Below, in pieces: positions 14,669 through 23,389 of a stretch of DNA of 44,641 bases. This DNA comes from an uncultured Flavobacteriales bacterium. Its GTDB lineage: Bacteria; Bacteroidota; Bacteroidia; Flavobacteriales_D; Sanyastnellaceae. The notes under the pieces are model-generated. The model saw only the letters and a program-made list of their open reading frames with translations. It ran no database searches and had not been told where the DNA came from. Every line of letters begins with the position of its first letter. Position 1 is the stretch's first letter. The translations under genes and the position numbers were made by a program. The stretch spans positions 1 to 44,641 of the forward strand of contig CAJXHE010000005.1 in the NCBI GenBank assembly GCA_913051865.1, given 5' to 3'.

Positions 14669-16585
14669 ATGAAACTGCAATACATAATTGGTCTCATCCT
14701 TCTAATGTTCATCAATTTCAGCATCGCTCAAGAAAACACAGTAGGCACAATCGTCTACGACGAGTCAGCAACAGATGGGGGATACAACTTAATTTATCCC
14801 CACAATCAACCTGATGCCTTCCTCTTAGATATGTGTGGAAATGTCGTTCATAAATGGGAGAATGCTGATTCTCTTAGACCGGCAAATGTCATTTACATTC
14901 TTGAAAATAGTGATGTGATGACAACTTATCGTCCAGCTAGTTTTCAAAATGATGCCATTTGGGCCGGTGGAGGTGGAGCTACAATTGAACGCAGAACATG
15001 GGACAACGAGCCTATTTGGTCATTCACTCGCAATGATGCCGAGTACCGATTGCATCACGACATTCAACCAATGGCAAATGGCAACGTTCTTGTCACTGCT
15101 TGGGAACAGCGAGACTCTCTAGAGTGCATCGAAGCTGGACGTAATCCTGAAAACTTAACAGGTGCAGGTATGTGGTCAGAAGTTGTTTGGGTAATCGCGC
15201 CAGGTGATGATGGATTGGGAGAAGTTGTCTGGGAATGGGCTGTTTGGGACCACTTGGTACAGGATTTTGACGCTACCAAGGAGAACTATGGGGTCATTGC
15301 AGATAACATCGATAAAATCGACATTAATTTTGGTTCTGTGTCAAATGCTGTTGCTGACTGGTTGCATATTAATGCCATTGATTTTGATGAGTTTAGTCAA
15401 CACATTATGTTGAGCGTTCCAACATTTAATGAGATATGGGTGGTTGATTACGGAAATACAACACCTGGTGAACTGAAATGGCGCTGGGGCAATCCCATGG
15501 CTTACGACAGAGGTGACAGTACAGACATGAAGTTGGGGTACCAACATCATACCCACTGGCTAGACCTTGCTTTAAGCACTAACAGTCCTGATTACGGAAA
15601 AGTAGGTGTTTTTAACAATAGAGTGCAAGGAGAAAGCGGTGAGTATAGCACTGTTCACACACTTTTGCCGATTTATGACGAATATGAGAATGAATACATC
15701 GTTAACAGTGAGACAGGAACATACCTCCCAACTGATTTCGAATGGACATTTGAATCACCTAATCCTAACACAATATACTCGAACATCGTTTCTTCTTTCC
15801 AACGTTTAGAAAATGGAAATAGTCTCATTTGTTCGGGAAGACCTGGGGACACTCGAGAGTACACTCAAGATGGAGATCTCGTTTGGCATTATAAAACACC
15901 CTTGTTAAATACGTCTGGCGTGAGTTCCCCTGTGAATCAAGGCACAGTCCTTTTGCCAACTCAGAATTTGACATTTAGAGCCTCCAGATATCCTGCAGAT
16001 TACCCAGGGTTAGCGGGTAAAGAACTTGTTTCTGGGTCGCCAATTGAGCTTAACCCTACTCCCCTACCACCTTGCTTGGTGTGTGACCTTGAGCTTTCGC
16101 TAGACAGCATTTCATTTGACACCCTAGGGGCCACGGTCCAAGTTTCAGCTGAAGGATCATTTGATATCAATCTGATCGAATGGATGTCGCTTACGGATAG
16201 CAGCGTACTACCTATGAATTCTGAGCTTATTTTCACTACAATGGAGTCAGGAGATTATATGATAACGGTCACTGATGAATTGGGATGTATGGATTCACTT
16301 GTTGTTTCTGTCATTATTGATGAGGTGAACAATCCGAATCAACTTGCTTTTGGCGTTTATCCCAACCCGACGAATGGGGCGTTAAATGTGACGCTTTCAC
16401 AACATAGCCACAATGCAAGCATAGACATCTATGACATGCAGGGAAGATTGGTTTTCAATCGTGAGAGATTAACGCACTCAGGAAATATTGCGCTCGACAT
16501 ACAAGGCTTAGAGAATGGAACATATGTGCTGGTGATACGCACAAACGAAGGTTCTGGAAATTCAAGAATAGTTATACAGAATTAA
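14669..16585 (+). CDS. Second secreted arylsulfotransferase-like protein with T9SS tail
   Basis: This 638-residue paralogue of the preceding gene starts with a signal peptide (about 1-20, ending near SIAQ). It shares the same landmarks: LHHDIQPMANGNVLV, WLHINAIDFDEF, YQHHTHWLD, RLENGNSLICSG and YPADYPGLAGKE. An extra segment (about 465-550) resembles a small Ig-like or SprB-like repeat with the Bacteroidota-type motif ELGCMDSLVV. The T9SS sorting domain starts at VYPNPTNGALNV (about 560) and ends RIVIQN. It follows the first copy after 33 bases and is followed by a strong terminator, so the pair forms the tail of the deaminase operon. The sulfate-transfer function is inferred only from the family. 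Confidence 0.8.
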   Translation: MKLQYIIGLILLMFINFSIAQENTVGTIVYDESATDGGYNLIYPHNQPDAFLLDMCGNVVHKWENADSLRPANVIYILENSDVMTTYRPASFQNDAIWAGGGGATIERRTWDNEPIWSFTRNDAEYRLHHDIQPMANGNVLVTAWEQRDSLECIEAGRNPENLTGAGMWSEVVWVIAPGDDGLGEVVWEWAVWDHLVQDFDATKENYGVIADNIDKIDINFGSVSNAVADWLHINAIDFDEFSQHIMLSVPTFNEIWVVDYGNTTPGELKWRWGNPMAYDRGDSTDMKLGYQHHTHWLDLALSTNSPDYGKVGVFNNRVQGESGEYSTVHTLLPIYDEYENEYIVNSETGTYLPTDFEWTFESPNPNTIYSNIVSSFQRLENGNSLICSGRPGDTREYTQDGDLVWHYKTPLLNTSGVSSPVNQGTVLLPTQNLTFRASRYPADYPGLAGKELVSGSPIELNPTPLPPCLVCDLELSLDSISFDTLGATVQVSAEGSFDINLIEWMSLTDSSVLPMNSELIFTTMESGDYMITVTDELGCMDSLVVSVIIDEVNNPNQLAFGVYPNPTNGALNVTLSQHSHNASIDIYDMQGRLVFNRERLTHSGNIALDIQGLENGTYVLVIRTNEGSGNSRIVIQN

Positions 16586-16612
16586 ACCGTAAGCGTTTAT
16601 ATCTTAAATAAT

Positions 16613-16645
16613 AAGCCCGACGAACGTCAACTCGTCGGGCTTTTT
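16613..16645 (+). terminator. Rho-independent terminator after the ASST-like pair
   Basis: AAGCCCGACGA (16613-16623) pairs perfectly with TCGTCGGGCTT (16632-16642), followed by T residues to 16645. The paaG-like promoter box begins only 7 bases later. Confidence 0.9.
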
Positions 16646-16651
16646 CATGCT

Positions 16652-16659
16652 TAACTTTG
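16652..16659 (+). promoter_or_regulatory. -7 box of the paaG-like gene, 4 bases from the start codon
   Basis: TAACTTTG matches TAnnTTTG exactly. CGAT separates it from the ATG at 16664. The region where a -33 element should lie is taken up by the upstream terminator hairpin. Confidence 0.55.
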
Positions 16660-16663
16660 CGAT

Positions 16664-17443
16664 ATGTCTGAATCAATCCAAATAACGAATAAAGGTTCTG
16701 TGAGATACATCACCCTTAACAGACCTCAAGCATTCAATAGCTTTGACAGAGTCATGGGACGTTCTTTCCAAGAAGAGCTTGACAAGGCCGCCATAGATGA
16801 TTCAGTGAGATGTATTGTGATTACGGGTGAGGGACGTGCTTTTTGTGCTGGGCAAGACTTAAAAGAAGTGACCGCACCAGATGCGCCCAATTTTAAAATC
16901 ATTGTTGAAGAAACGTACAATGCAAGTATTCGACGGATTTGCGCAATGAGAAAGCCGATTTTAGCAGCGGTAAATGGCGTAGCTGCTGGAGCTGGCGCAA
17001 ATATTGCGCTTGCGTGCGACCTCACGATTGCAAGTGAAAAAGCTTCTTTCATTCAAGCGTTTTCAAAAATCGGACTTATTCCAGACAGCGGCGGTACATG
17101 GTGGCTCCCTCGTTTGGTAGGCATGCAAAGGGCAAAAGCACTCGCATTCTTCGGTGATAAACTCACTGCGCAGGACGCCATGAATATGGGCTTAATATAT
17201 AAAGCTGTCAGTGAAGATGCGTTCCTCGCAGAAATCGAAGCGACAGCAACAAGGCTATCGGAAATGCCCACTTATGCATTGGGACTTACAAAAGCGGCAT
17301 TTCACAAAGGCATGAATTCAGATTTAGATGAGCAATTGGATTTGGAACTAGATTACCAGTTCCGAGCTGCTGAATCAGAAGATTATGCAGAAGGAGTCGC
17401 TTCATTTTTAGAAAAAAGAGCACCTAAATTCATAGGGAAATGA
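16664..17443 (+). CDS. Enoyl-CoA hydratase/isomerase, PaaG-like
   Basis: This 259-residue crotonase-family enzyme acts on acyl-CoA thioesters. The oxyanion-hole regions are GRAFCAGQDLKEV and AAVNGVAAGAGANIALACDL. The segment IPDSGGTWWLPRLVGMQRA, with Asp in the active-site loop, is typical of the PaaG type (1,2-epoxyphenylacetyl-CoA isomerase of phenylacetate breakdown). No other paa genes are in the window, so it may serve another beta-oxidation role. The ATG at 16664 follows an exact -7 box by 4 bases, predicting a leaderless mRNA. Its stop overlaps the next start (ATGA). Confidence 0.88.
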   Translation: MSESIQITNKGSVRYITLNRPQAFNSFDRVMGRSFQEELDKAAIDDSVRCIVITGEGRAFCAGQDLKEVTAPDAPNFKIIVEETYNASIRRICAMRKPILAAVNGVAAGAGANIALACDLTIASEKASFIQAFSKIGLIPDSGGTWWLPRLVGMQRAKALAFFGDKLTAQDAMNMGLIYKAVSEDAFLAEIEATATRLSEMPTYALGLTKAAFHKGMNSDLDEQLDLELDYQFRAAESEDYAEGVASFLEKRAPKFIGK

Positions 17444-17715
17444 GTGGTTGGATCGACATCGAAAAGGAGATCCCCCAGGATAACCAAAGGATTCTCGCTT
17501 TTATCCCAAACAACAAAGTCTTCTTACCAGGCATGCAATTAGATTATGCAATGAGAGAAGTGGTCATCCTTCATTTTCGCAAAAACTTCTTCGCTGACAA
17601 TCAGGAAAAGAGAAATAAACATGGCCTGCATTTTTGGTCTGGAGAAGGGAATAGCAATCACTATTATCACGATGTGACACACTGGAGAGCCATTCCGGAA
17701 GGTCCCTTAGCTTAA
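17440..17715 (+). CDS. DUF551-like small protein
   Basis: This 91-residue protein begins MSGWIDIEKEIPQDNQRILAFIPNN and ends HDVTHWRAIPEGPLA. The opening W-I-x-(V/I)-x2-x-(L/I)-P pattern and the closing THW-x-P motif are the hallmarks of DUF551, a family best known from phages and prophages with no known function. Here it is not in phage surroundings. Its ATG overlaps the stop of the paaG-like gene (ATGA), so the two are translationally coupled. It lacks a signal peptide. Confidence 0.7.
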   Translation: MSGWIDIEKEIPQDNQRILAFIPNNKVFLPGMQLDYAMREVVILHFRKNFFADNQEKRNKHGLHFWSGEGNSNHYYHDVTHWRAIPEGPLA

Positions 17716-17721
17716 TGAAAA

Positions 17722-18447
17722 CTAGCCCTTAACCTGGGCTGCATTGAAAAAGGTGACAGCAGTCAGTGCTGCGGTTTCTGTTCTTAGGCGCATATCACCT
17801 AGCGTGATTTCCGACCCATTGTGTGACAACATCATTGTGACTTCCTCTGGTGTAAAGTCTCCTTCAGGACCTACAGCGATCACAGCAGATTGACCTTTGG
17901 ACAGCGTATTGAGCAGATGTTTCTTTTCATTTACTTCAATCGCATCCATACAATGCGCGATGAAAAAATGAGGTGACACATCGCTTCTGACTTGAGAGAC
18001 CGTCTTTTCTAGATCTTTAGTAGCCATAAGCTCTGGCAGCCATTTACGCTTACTTTGCTTCATCGCTGAAATAAGAATCTTATTCCACCTCTCAAATTTC
18101 TCGACTTTAAACTCAGATCTTGACGTAAAAACCGGATAGATTCTTTCGATTCCAATCTCAGTTGCTTTTTCTAAAAACCACTCAAAACGTTCTGTTCTTT
18201 TAGTGGGTGCTAAAATCATCGTCAAACCAAACAATGGTCTGTCTTCCACTGAGACCTCACCCACTTTAAGCAAACATGAATTTTTCGTGATCTCAATAAT
18301 CTCGGCCTCAGCAGACCCACCCTTTCCATCCATCAAAGTATAAGAATACCCAACCTTTGCGCGTAACACTTTTACTGCGTGACGCGATTCGTCTTCAGAA
18401 AGATTAAACAGGCCCTCTTTAAGGTTTGGTACATAAAGAGATCGCAT
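17722..18447 (-). CDS. rsmE: 16S rRNA (uracil-1498-N3)-methyltransferase
   Basis: This 241-residue SPOUT-class enzyme methylates U1498 of 16S rRNA with S-adenosylmethionine. An N-terminal PUA-like part with SRHAVKVLRAKVG is followed by LAPTKRTERFEWFLEKATEIGI. The C-terminal trefoil-knot motifs AVGPEGDFTPEEV and LGDMRLRTETAAL bind the cofactor. The length is normal. It starts 14 bases after the pckA stop, so it is probably read from the pckA promoter. The end lies 6 bases from the DUF551-like gene on the other strand. Confidence 0.95.
   Translation of the reverse strand: MRSLYVPNLKEGLFNLSEDESRHAVKVLRAKVGYSYTLMDGKGGSAEAEIIEITKNSCLLKVGEVSVEDRPLFGLTMILAPTKRTERFEWFLEKATEIGIERIYPVFTSRSEFKVEKFERWNKILISAMKQSKRKWLPELMATKDLEKTVSQVRSDVSPHFFIAHCMDAIEVNEKKHLLNTLSKGQSAVIAVGPEGDFTPEEVTMMLSHNGSEITLGDMRLRTETAALTAVTFFNAAQVKG
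17724..17740 (-). terminator. Possible weak terminator at the end of rsmE
   Basis: On the minus strand AGCCC (17740-17736) can pair with GGGCT (17728-17724), followed by AGTTTT. The stem is only 5 bp and lies in the last codons of rsmE. Confidence 0.3.
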
Positions 18448-18461
18448 TAGTAAAACTTCAT

Positions 18462-20075
18462 TTAGCTTTTCACAGCAACCTGAGGACCTCCTGAACGCAT
18501 TGCGTCAGTTGCAGTACCATCAAATTGCGCGAAATTCTCCACAAATCTTTTCGCCAAATTGTTCGCGACTCTGTCAAATTCTTTTTGATCAGACCAGGTC
18601 TCACGAGGCGTTAACAATTCATCTGGGACACCTGGACAAGACGTGGGTACATTTAGCCCAAACACCTCATCTGTGCGCATCTCAACATCGTGCAACTCTC
18701 CATTAAGCGCAGCTGTGATCATCGCACGGGTATACGAAAGTTTCATTCTAGACCCTACACCGTATCCTCCGCCAGTCCAACCCGTATTGACCAACCACAT
18801 TCTGGCCCCGTGACGCTCAATACGTTCACCTAACATATGCGCATAATCGGTAGGGGCGAGTGGAAGGAAAGGCGCTCCGAAACAAGCTGAAAATGTTGTT
18901 TGCGGCTCCTCCACTCCTGCCTCCGTACCTGCAACCTTGGCTGTGTATCCACTTATAAAATGGAACATCGCTTGGTTTGAATCTAACTTACTGATGGGAG
19001 GCAAAACGCCAAAAGCATCACAAGTCAAAAAGAAAATATCCGTTGGATGGCCACCCATGCCGTTTTCTATCGCACCAGGGATAAAATCTACTGGATAAGA
19101 AACACGCGTATTTGGGGTGATTGAGTCATCATTGTAATTGGGTGTCACTCCGTCTTCTTCAAAACCGATGTTCTCTAAAAGCGCACCGTATTTGATTGAA
19201 TTGAATATTTGAGGTTCTCCTTCAGCACTCAGATCTATTGTCTTTGCGTAGCAACCTCCCTCCATATTGAAGACGCCATCATCCGACCATCCGTGCTCAT
19301 CATCTCCAATAAGATTGCGATTGGGATCTGAACTCAAAGTCGTTTTTCCAGTTCCACTTAGACCAAAGAAAACTGCAACGTCGCCTTCCGAACTTACGTT
19401 TGACGAGCAGTGCATGGGCAACACATTATGTAATTCTGGCAATTCAAAATTCATTACAGAGAACATTCCCTTCTTGATTTCGCCAGTATAACCACTGCCT
19501 GCAACGATAATGATTTTACGTGTAAAGTCAATGGCGCTAACATTGCCCTGTCTACATCCATGACGCTCAGGATCAGCCTGGTAACCCGGAGCGCAAATGA
19601 TGTGCCACGCAGGGTCAGCAAGCCAAACCTGTTCTGCATCTAAACGCAAGAACATGTTGTGTACAAATAGATTTGACCACGACTTCTCGGTGACTACACG
19701 AACATTGATACGCGTAGCAGGATCAGCTCCTACAGCGGCGTCTCTTACGTAGACGTTTTTGCCGCCCAAATATTCTTGAACATCTGATAACAGCGTCCCG
19801 AAATGTGATGGTGTCATCTTTTGGTTGATATCACCCCAATCTACCCTAGAAATGGTATTGCTGTCGCCCACTATAAACCTATCCTTAGGAGAACGGCCTG
19901 TGAACTTTCCAGTAGTGATTGCCAGAGCTCCGGAATCGGTAAGGACGCCTTCGCCACGAAGTAGGGTCTGCAAAATAAGTTTCGATGGGGGCAGATTCCA
20001 GTGGGCGCCTGCCACACCTTCTAATCCAATAGCTTCTAGCGAGGCCCTGAACGGGGTATTGCCAATGTGCTTCAT
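18462..20075 (-). CDS. pckA: Phosphoenolpyruvate carboxykinase (ATP)
   Basis: This 537-residue enzyme converts oxaloacetate and ATP to phosphoenolpyruvate, CO2 and ADP, the key step of gluconeogenesis. The kinase-1a P-loop GLSGTGKT (238-245, Lys244), the metal-binding LIGDDEHGWSDDGVFNMEGGCYAK and the conserved TGRSPKDRF near residue 60 are all present. The type with GTGKT and this length is ATP-dependent. The ATG at 20075 lies 34 bases after the -7 box TACCTTTG. The neighbouring rsmE follows in the same direction. Together with mdh at 23390 it covers malate to phosphoenolpyruvate. Confidence 0.97.
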   Translation of the reverse strand: MKHIGNTPFRASLEAIGLEGVAGAHWNLPPSKLILQTLLRGEGVLTDSGALAITTGKFTGRSPKDRFIVGDSNTISRVDWGDINQKMTPSHFGTLLSDVQEYLGGKNVYVRDAAVGADPATRINVRVVTEKSWSNLFVHNMFLRLDAEQVWLADPAWHIICAPGYQADPERHGCRQGNVSAIDFTRKIIIVAGSGYTGEIKKGMFSVMNFELPELHNVLPMHCSSNVSSEGDVAVFFGLSGTGKTTLSSDPNRNLIGDDEHGWSDDGVFNMEGGCYAKTIDLSAEGEPQIFNSIKYGALLENIGFEEDGVTPNYNDDSITPNTRVSYPVDFIPGAIENGMGGHPTDIFFLTCDAFGVLPPISKLDSNQAMFHFISGYTAKVAGTEAGVEEPQTTFSACFGAPFLPLAPTDYAHMLGERIERHGARMWLVNTGWTGGGYGVGSRMKLSYTRAMITAALNGELHDVEMRTDEVFGLNVPTSCPGVPDELLTPRETWSDQKEFDRVANNLAKRFVENFAQFDGTATDAMRSGGPQVAVKS

Positions 20076-20109
20076 GTTGTTGAGGAATTAATCATTGAGA
20101 TTCCTTTTA

Positions 20110-20143
20110 CAAAGGTATGTAACTTGAGACTTCAATATTACAA
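20110..20143 (-). promoter_or_regulatory. Promoter of pckA
   Basis: On the minus strand TTG (20143-20141), a 23-base spacer and TACCTTTG (20117-20110) match both Bacteroidota elements, with a long spacer. The transcript would have a leader of about 30 bases. Confidence 0.5.
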
Positions 20144-20183
20144 TTTTGTTCACAACCTATTCACGACCTTATTCGAATGGAAT

Positions 20184-20191
20184 TATCTTTA
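20184..20191 (+). promoter_or_regulatory. -7-like box of the fasciclin gene, 4 bases from the start codon
   Basis: TATCTTTA differs from TAnnTTTG only in its last base. CAAA separates it from the ATG at 20196. This supports the ATG over the longer open frame that begins at 20067. Confidence 0.5.
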
Positions 20192-20195
20192 CAAA

Positions 20196-20816
20196 ATGAC
20201 AAGATTTATGACTACCCTATCATTTTGCGCATGCATATTGTTCTCATGCAGTTCAATAGATAAAGACACTCCTTTACCCAGCTCTGATAAAAAAGAAATA
20301 CCAGAAGGACTAAAGAATTTAACTGAAGCTGAAAAACGCGGAATGCGACTTATAAAAAGACGTCTGGAGGAAAAGAACAATACAGCTGAAGTGAAAGAGA
20401 AGAACCTTAACAGTGTTTATAAATACCTCACGACTTCAGACGAATACCCCATCTTCACCTCACTCATGCGCAAGTCTGCCATTTCAAAACACATACATAG
20501 CCAAAATGTGACCGTGCTGGCGCCTGTAGATAGAGCATTTGACATCTTTCCAGAATATAAATATCTGCTGCGGCCAGAAAATGAAGCATTATTGAATGAG
20601 TTTATCAGCTATCACGTTATTGATATAGCCTATGACTATAAAGAATTTACTATAAACACGCAATTGACTGTTCATGCTGGGGAAAGTTTAGAACTCACGA
20701 ATAAAAATGGCATTCATTTTAATGGTGCGCACGTTAGATCAGGAAGCATCAATACCAATCTAGGAAGTATCATAGGTATGGATGATCTCATTTTCTATCC
20801 GAAACTTACCAAATAA
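20196..20816 (+). CDS. Fasciclin-domain lipoprotein
   Basis: This 206-residue protein has a lipoprotein signal (hydrophobic about 3-14, lipobox LFSC with Cys near residue 17), so it should be anchored in the membrane by lipid. A charged linker follows. The C-terminal fasciclin (FAS1) domain (about 85-205) shows NVTVLAPVDRAFDIFP, LNEFISYHVID and the closing GSINTNLGSIIGMDDLIFYP, in which the usual F-x-x-x-A-N-I-x-x-x-N is only loosely kept. FAS1 domains mediate adhesion. The ATG at 20196 is chosen over the open frame from 20067 because only the shorter form begins with the lipoprotein signal and follows a -7-like box. Confidence 0.82.
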   Translation: MTRFMTTLSFCACILFSCSSIDKDTPLPSSDKKEIPEGLKNLTEAEKRGMRLIKRRLEEKNNTAEVKEKNLNSVYKYLTTSDEYPIFTSLMRKSAISKHIHSQNVTVLAPVDRAFDIFPEYKYLLRPENEALLNEFISYHVIDIAYDYKEFTINTQLTVHAGESLELTNKNGIHFNGAHVRSGSINTNLGSIIGMDDLIFYPKLTK

Positions 20817-21064
20817 ATTCAGAAGGCGTCAGCCAAATACTTCATATGGTTGTTCGGCAACCGATTCTCAATTGGCCGAGATGTTAACTTCAAATTCGCA
20901 TGATTGATTGGCTGCCCCTTAACTTTATTTAAATTCATTGTCACAATAAGGGAGGAGCATCGGTATTAACTTGGGGACTCAATACTATTTATATAAAAAC
21001 TATATTCTCACTGGCATGGCTTATTTGGCCTTGACTCGGCTTATGGGAATGAAACATTGAATTA

Positions 21065-23371
21065 ATGAAAATATCTTTACGATCAATTGGTATTGCAAAC
21101 ACCCTCCTTATTGTAAGCCTCATATCCGTTGCTGATATTTCAGCGCAGTGGTCCCATGATTTCGAACATGGCGTCATCCCTGTTGTTATAGATGGAGATA
21201 CGCTTCAAAATCCATGGGTGGGGGGATTAACTGCACCTCAATGGTCGCCGATAGACTTTGATTTTGATGAAGATGAAGACCTTTTCGCATTTGACAGAGA
21301 TGGGTCAAGACTCCTCGCATTTGAAAGAACAGACAGTGGATGGATCTATCGACCTGAGTGGGTAAAAGGATGGCCTGAAATTGTTGACTGGTGCCTACTT
21401 CGTGACTATGACTGTGATGGCCGTCCGGATATTTTCACAAGCTACCAGAACGGGATTTACGTGTATCGAAATTTGACAGAAGACCCCAACAATCCTCAAT
21501 TCGAACCCGTGGCGACTCCTCTCATGGCTTCTTACGATTTGGGACAAGGAGCAGACACGCTACCGGTCGTTTGCTTGGGCATAGATCTCCCCGCCATTCT
21601 CGACCACGATGGAGATGGTGATCTTGACATCATATCCTTCACAGAAAACTCAAGCACACTGTATCGTTTTTCTGGAAATACAGAGTGTGGATTAGAATTG
21701 ACATGCACAAATAGATGTTATGGCATGCTCGCTGAAGCCTCTGAAAACAATGCGCTTTTTATTGGAGATGATTTTGACTGTGCCTTCAACGTCGCAGAAC
21801 CCAGGCACGAAATGCATGCCGGAGGATCAATTACAAGTTTACAATTGGATAATTCAGGTCCTCTTGACCTTATCATCGGGGATGTTACGTTTCCGCTTTC
21901 CTTGGCTATACTCATGGAAGATGCCGCCGATGGGCAGGACTCCGCCATCTTTATAGACCAATCTTTCCCCCTACTCACGGGCGGAACAGAAGCGCTAAGT
22001 TGCCAACGATTCCCCGCCTCATACCATATTGACATTGACGAAGATGGGATACGGGATCTGCTTTTCAGCCCTAACACTTACTTAGAAACCGACGATGATG
22101 CCAGTGTTCATTATTTAAAAAATACGGGAAACGAGTCTTCTCCTTCATGGGAATATATCCAAAATGACTTCATCCAAGAAGGCCTGATCGATCTCGGTCG
22201 AGGTTCATATCCCGTTTTAATTGATCTCGATTCAGACGGTCTTCTTGACCTGGTCCTAGCAAATAAAGAGAAATACCAAGGTGTCGACAACACCCCTACA
22301 TCCATATTGCTTTTTAAAAATACAGGATCACTTTCATCTCCCGTATTTAGTCATCAATGGCAAGATACTGTCGATATATCTACATTCGGCATTGAGAGTG
22401 TTTTCCCAGCATTGGGTGACCTCGACGGAGATGGTGATGTCGACTTAATCGTGGGAGATGAATTGGGGAGATTGCACCGATTTGAAAACAATGCAGGAGA
22501 AGGAAACTGGCCTGAATTTGTGGTTTCCGAACTGTCAATTTCAGACAGTGAACAAGAAGTTATTGACGTCGGGCAATTCGCAGCACCTCAGCTTATTGAC
22601 ATCGACGCTGACGGGCTTCTCGACCTGGTGGTAGGTGAGAAAAACGGGACATTAACGCTCTTCCTCAACTGTGGGGACAACCTCAACCATTCGTGGTGTA
22701 GATTAGTAAGCGAGGCCTTTGGAGAAAATTGGGGCGACATACATGTCACAAATACCCTAGGAATCAATGGCTATAGTACACCTGCTCTATATAGAGACCC
22801 TTTAGGCATCCATGTCTTAGTAGCAAACGAAACGGGTACTGTTCAGTCGTTTGGTTTTGTAAACAGTGATTATGAACTCGCGCTTGAAGAAGTGAACTCC
22901 GAAGTGATTGCAAATGGCACAGGAGGCTCTGGATTCAGAGCAGGTGCTGCTTTCGCCGATCTCAACGGAGACTCAATTGTTGACTGTCTCCTCGGAATTC
23001 AAAATGGTGGCGTGAAATGCTATATCTCTTCTGACGATACCACCACCGATGTCACCGAGATTAACACAAATGATGCAGCCCCGAGTCTGAATGTGTTTCC
23101 TAATCCGGGAAAAGACATCCTGAATTGGGAATTTACCTCATCGATAAACCTATTGACATCGCGATATCATGCAGCAATTGAAGTCCGAAATGAACTTGGT
23201 CAAACAATTTTTCAATCTCCAACACTTTCTCCCAACGCGGGGATATTGAGGGGGTCGATCTCAACCAACAATTGGCCAGGTGGCGTTTATATTTTAGCGC
23301 TAGTGGAACTTTCAGGCACGAAAAAAGGAGGCCTGTTGGGACCTCCTCTTCGTTGGGTTAAAATTGACTAG
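21065..23371 (+). CDS. Secreted FG-GAP/VCBS repeat protein with T9SS tail
   Basis: This 768-residue protein has a signal peptide (about 1-28, ending DISAQ). It carries at least seven calcium-binding FG-GAP/VCBS motifs of the D-x-D-x-D-G type spread over about 55-650: DYDCDG, DHDGDG, DIDEDG, DLDSDG, DLDGDG, DIDADG and DLNGDS. Such repeats build integrin-like beta-propellers used for adhesion or as carriers of other activities. The C-terminus has VFPNPGKDILNWEF and a beta-rich segment, the T9SS type A sorting domain, so it is probably displayed on the cell surface. No enzymatic domain is visible. The last codons contain a hairpin that on the other strand works as the mdh terminator. The 248 bases upstream of it (20817-21064) hold no gene that I can see. 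Confidence 0.82.
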   Translation: MKISLRSIGIANTLLIVSLISVADISAQWSHDFEHGVIPVVIDGDTLQNPWVGGLTAPQWSPIDFDFDEDEDLFAFDRDGSRLLAFERTDSGWIYRPEWVKGWPEIVDWCLLRDYDCDGRPDIFTSYQNGIYVYRNLTEDPNNPQFEPVATPLMASYDLGQGADTLPVVCLGIDLPAILDHDGDGDLDIISFTENSSTLYRFSGNTECGLELTCTNRCYGMLAEASENNALFIGDDFDCAFNVAEPRHEMHAGGSITSLQLDNSGPLDLIIGDVTFPLSLAILMEDAADGQDSAIFIDQSFPLLTGGTEALSCQRFPASYHIDIDEDGIRDLLFSPNTYLETDDDASVHYLKNTGNESSPSWEYIQNDFIQEGLIDLGRGSYPVLIDLDSDGLLDLVLANKEKYQGVDNTPTSILLFKNTGSLSSPVFSHQWQDTVDISTFGIESVFPALGDLDGDGDVDLIVGDELGRLHRFENNAGEGNWPEFVVSELSISDSEQEVIDVGQFAAPQLIDIDADGLLDLVVGEKNGTLTLFLNCGDNLNHSWCRLVSEAFGENWGDIHVTNTLGINGYSTPALYRDPLGIHVLVANETGTVQSFGFVNSDYELALEEVNSEVIANGTGGSGFRAGAAFADLNGDSIVDCLLGIQNGGVKCYISSDDTTTDVTEINTNDAAPSLNVFPNPGKDILNWEFTSSINLLTSRYHAAIEVRNELGQTIFQSPTLSPNAGILRGSISTNNWPGGVYILALVELSGTKKGGLLGPPLRWVKID
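23321..23347 (-). terminator. Terminator of mdh, inside the end of the convergent coding sequence
   Basis: On the minus strand AGGAGGTC (23347-23340) pairs with GGCCTCCT (23333-23326) with one G-U pair and a 6-base loop, followed by a T-run (23326-23321). It lies about 43 bases after the mdh stop, within the codons for the C-terminus of the FG-GAP protein. Confidence 0.75.
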
Positions 23372-23389
23372 AAAGGAATGTGAAACTGT

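Noticed and set aside
20067-20195. N-terminal extension of the fasciclin protein by 43 residues
   Set aside because: It crosses the pckA promoter and would bury the lipoprotein signal, whereas the ATG at 20196 gives a proper signal and follows a -7-like box.
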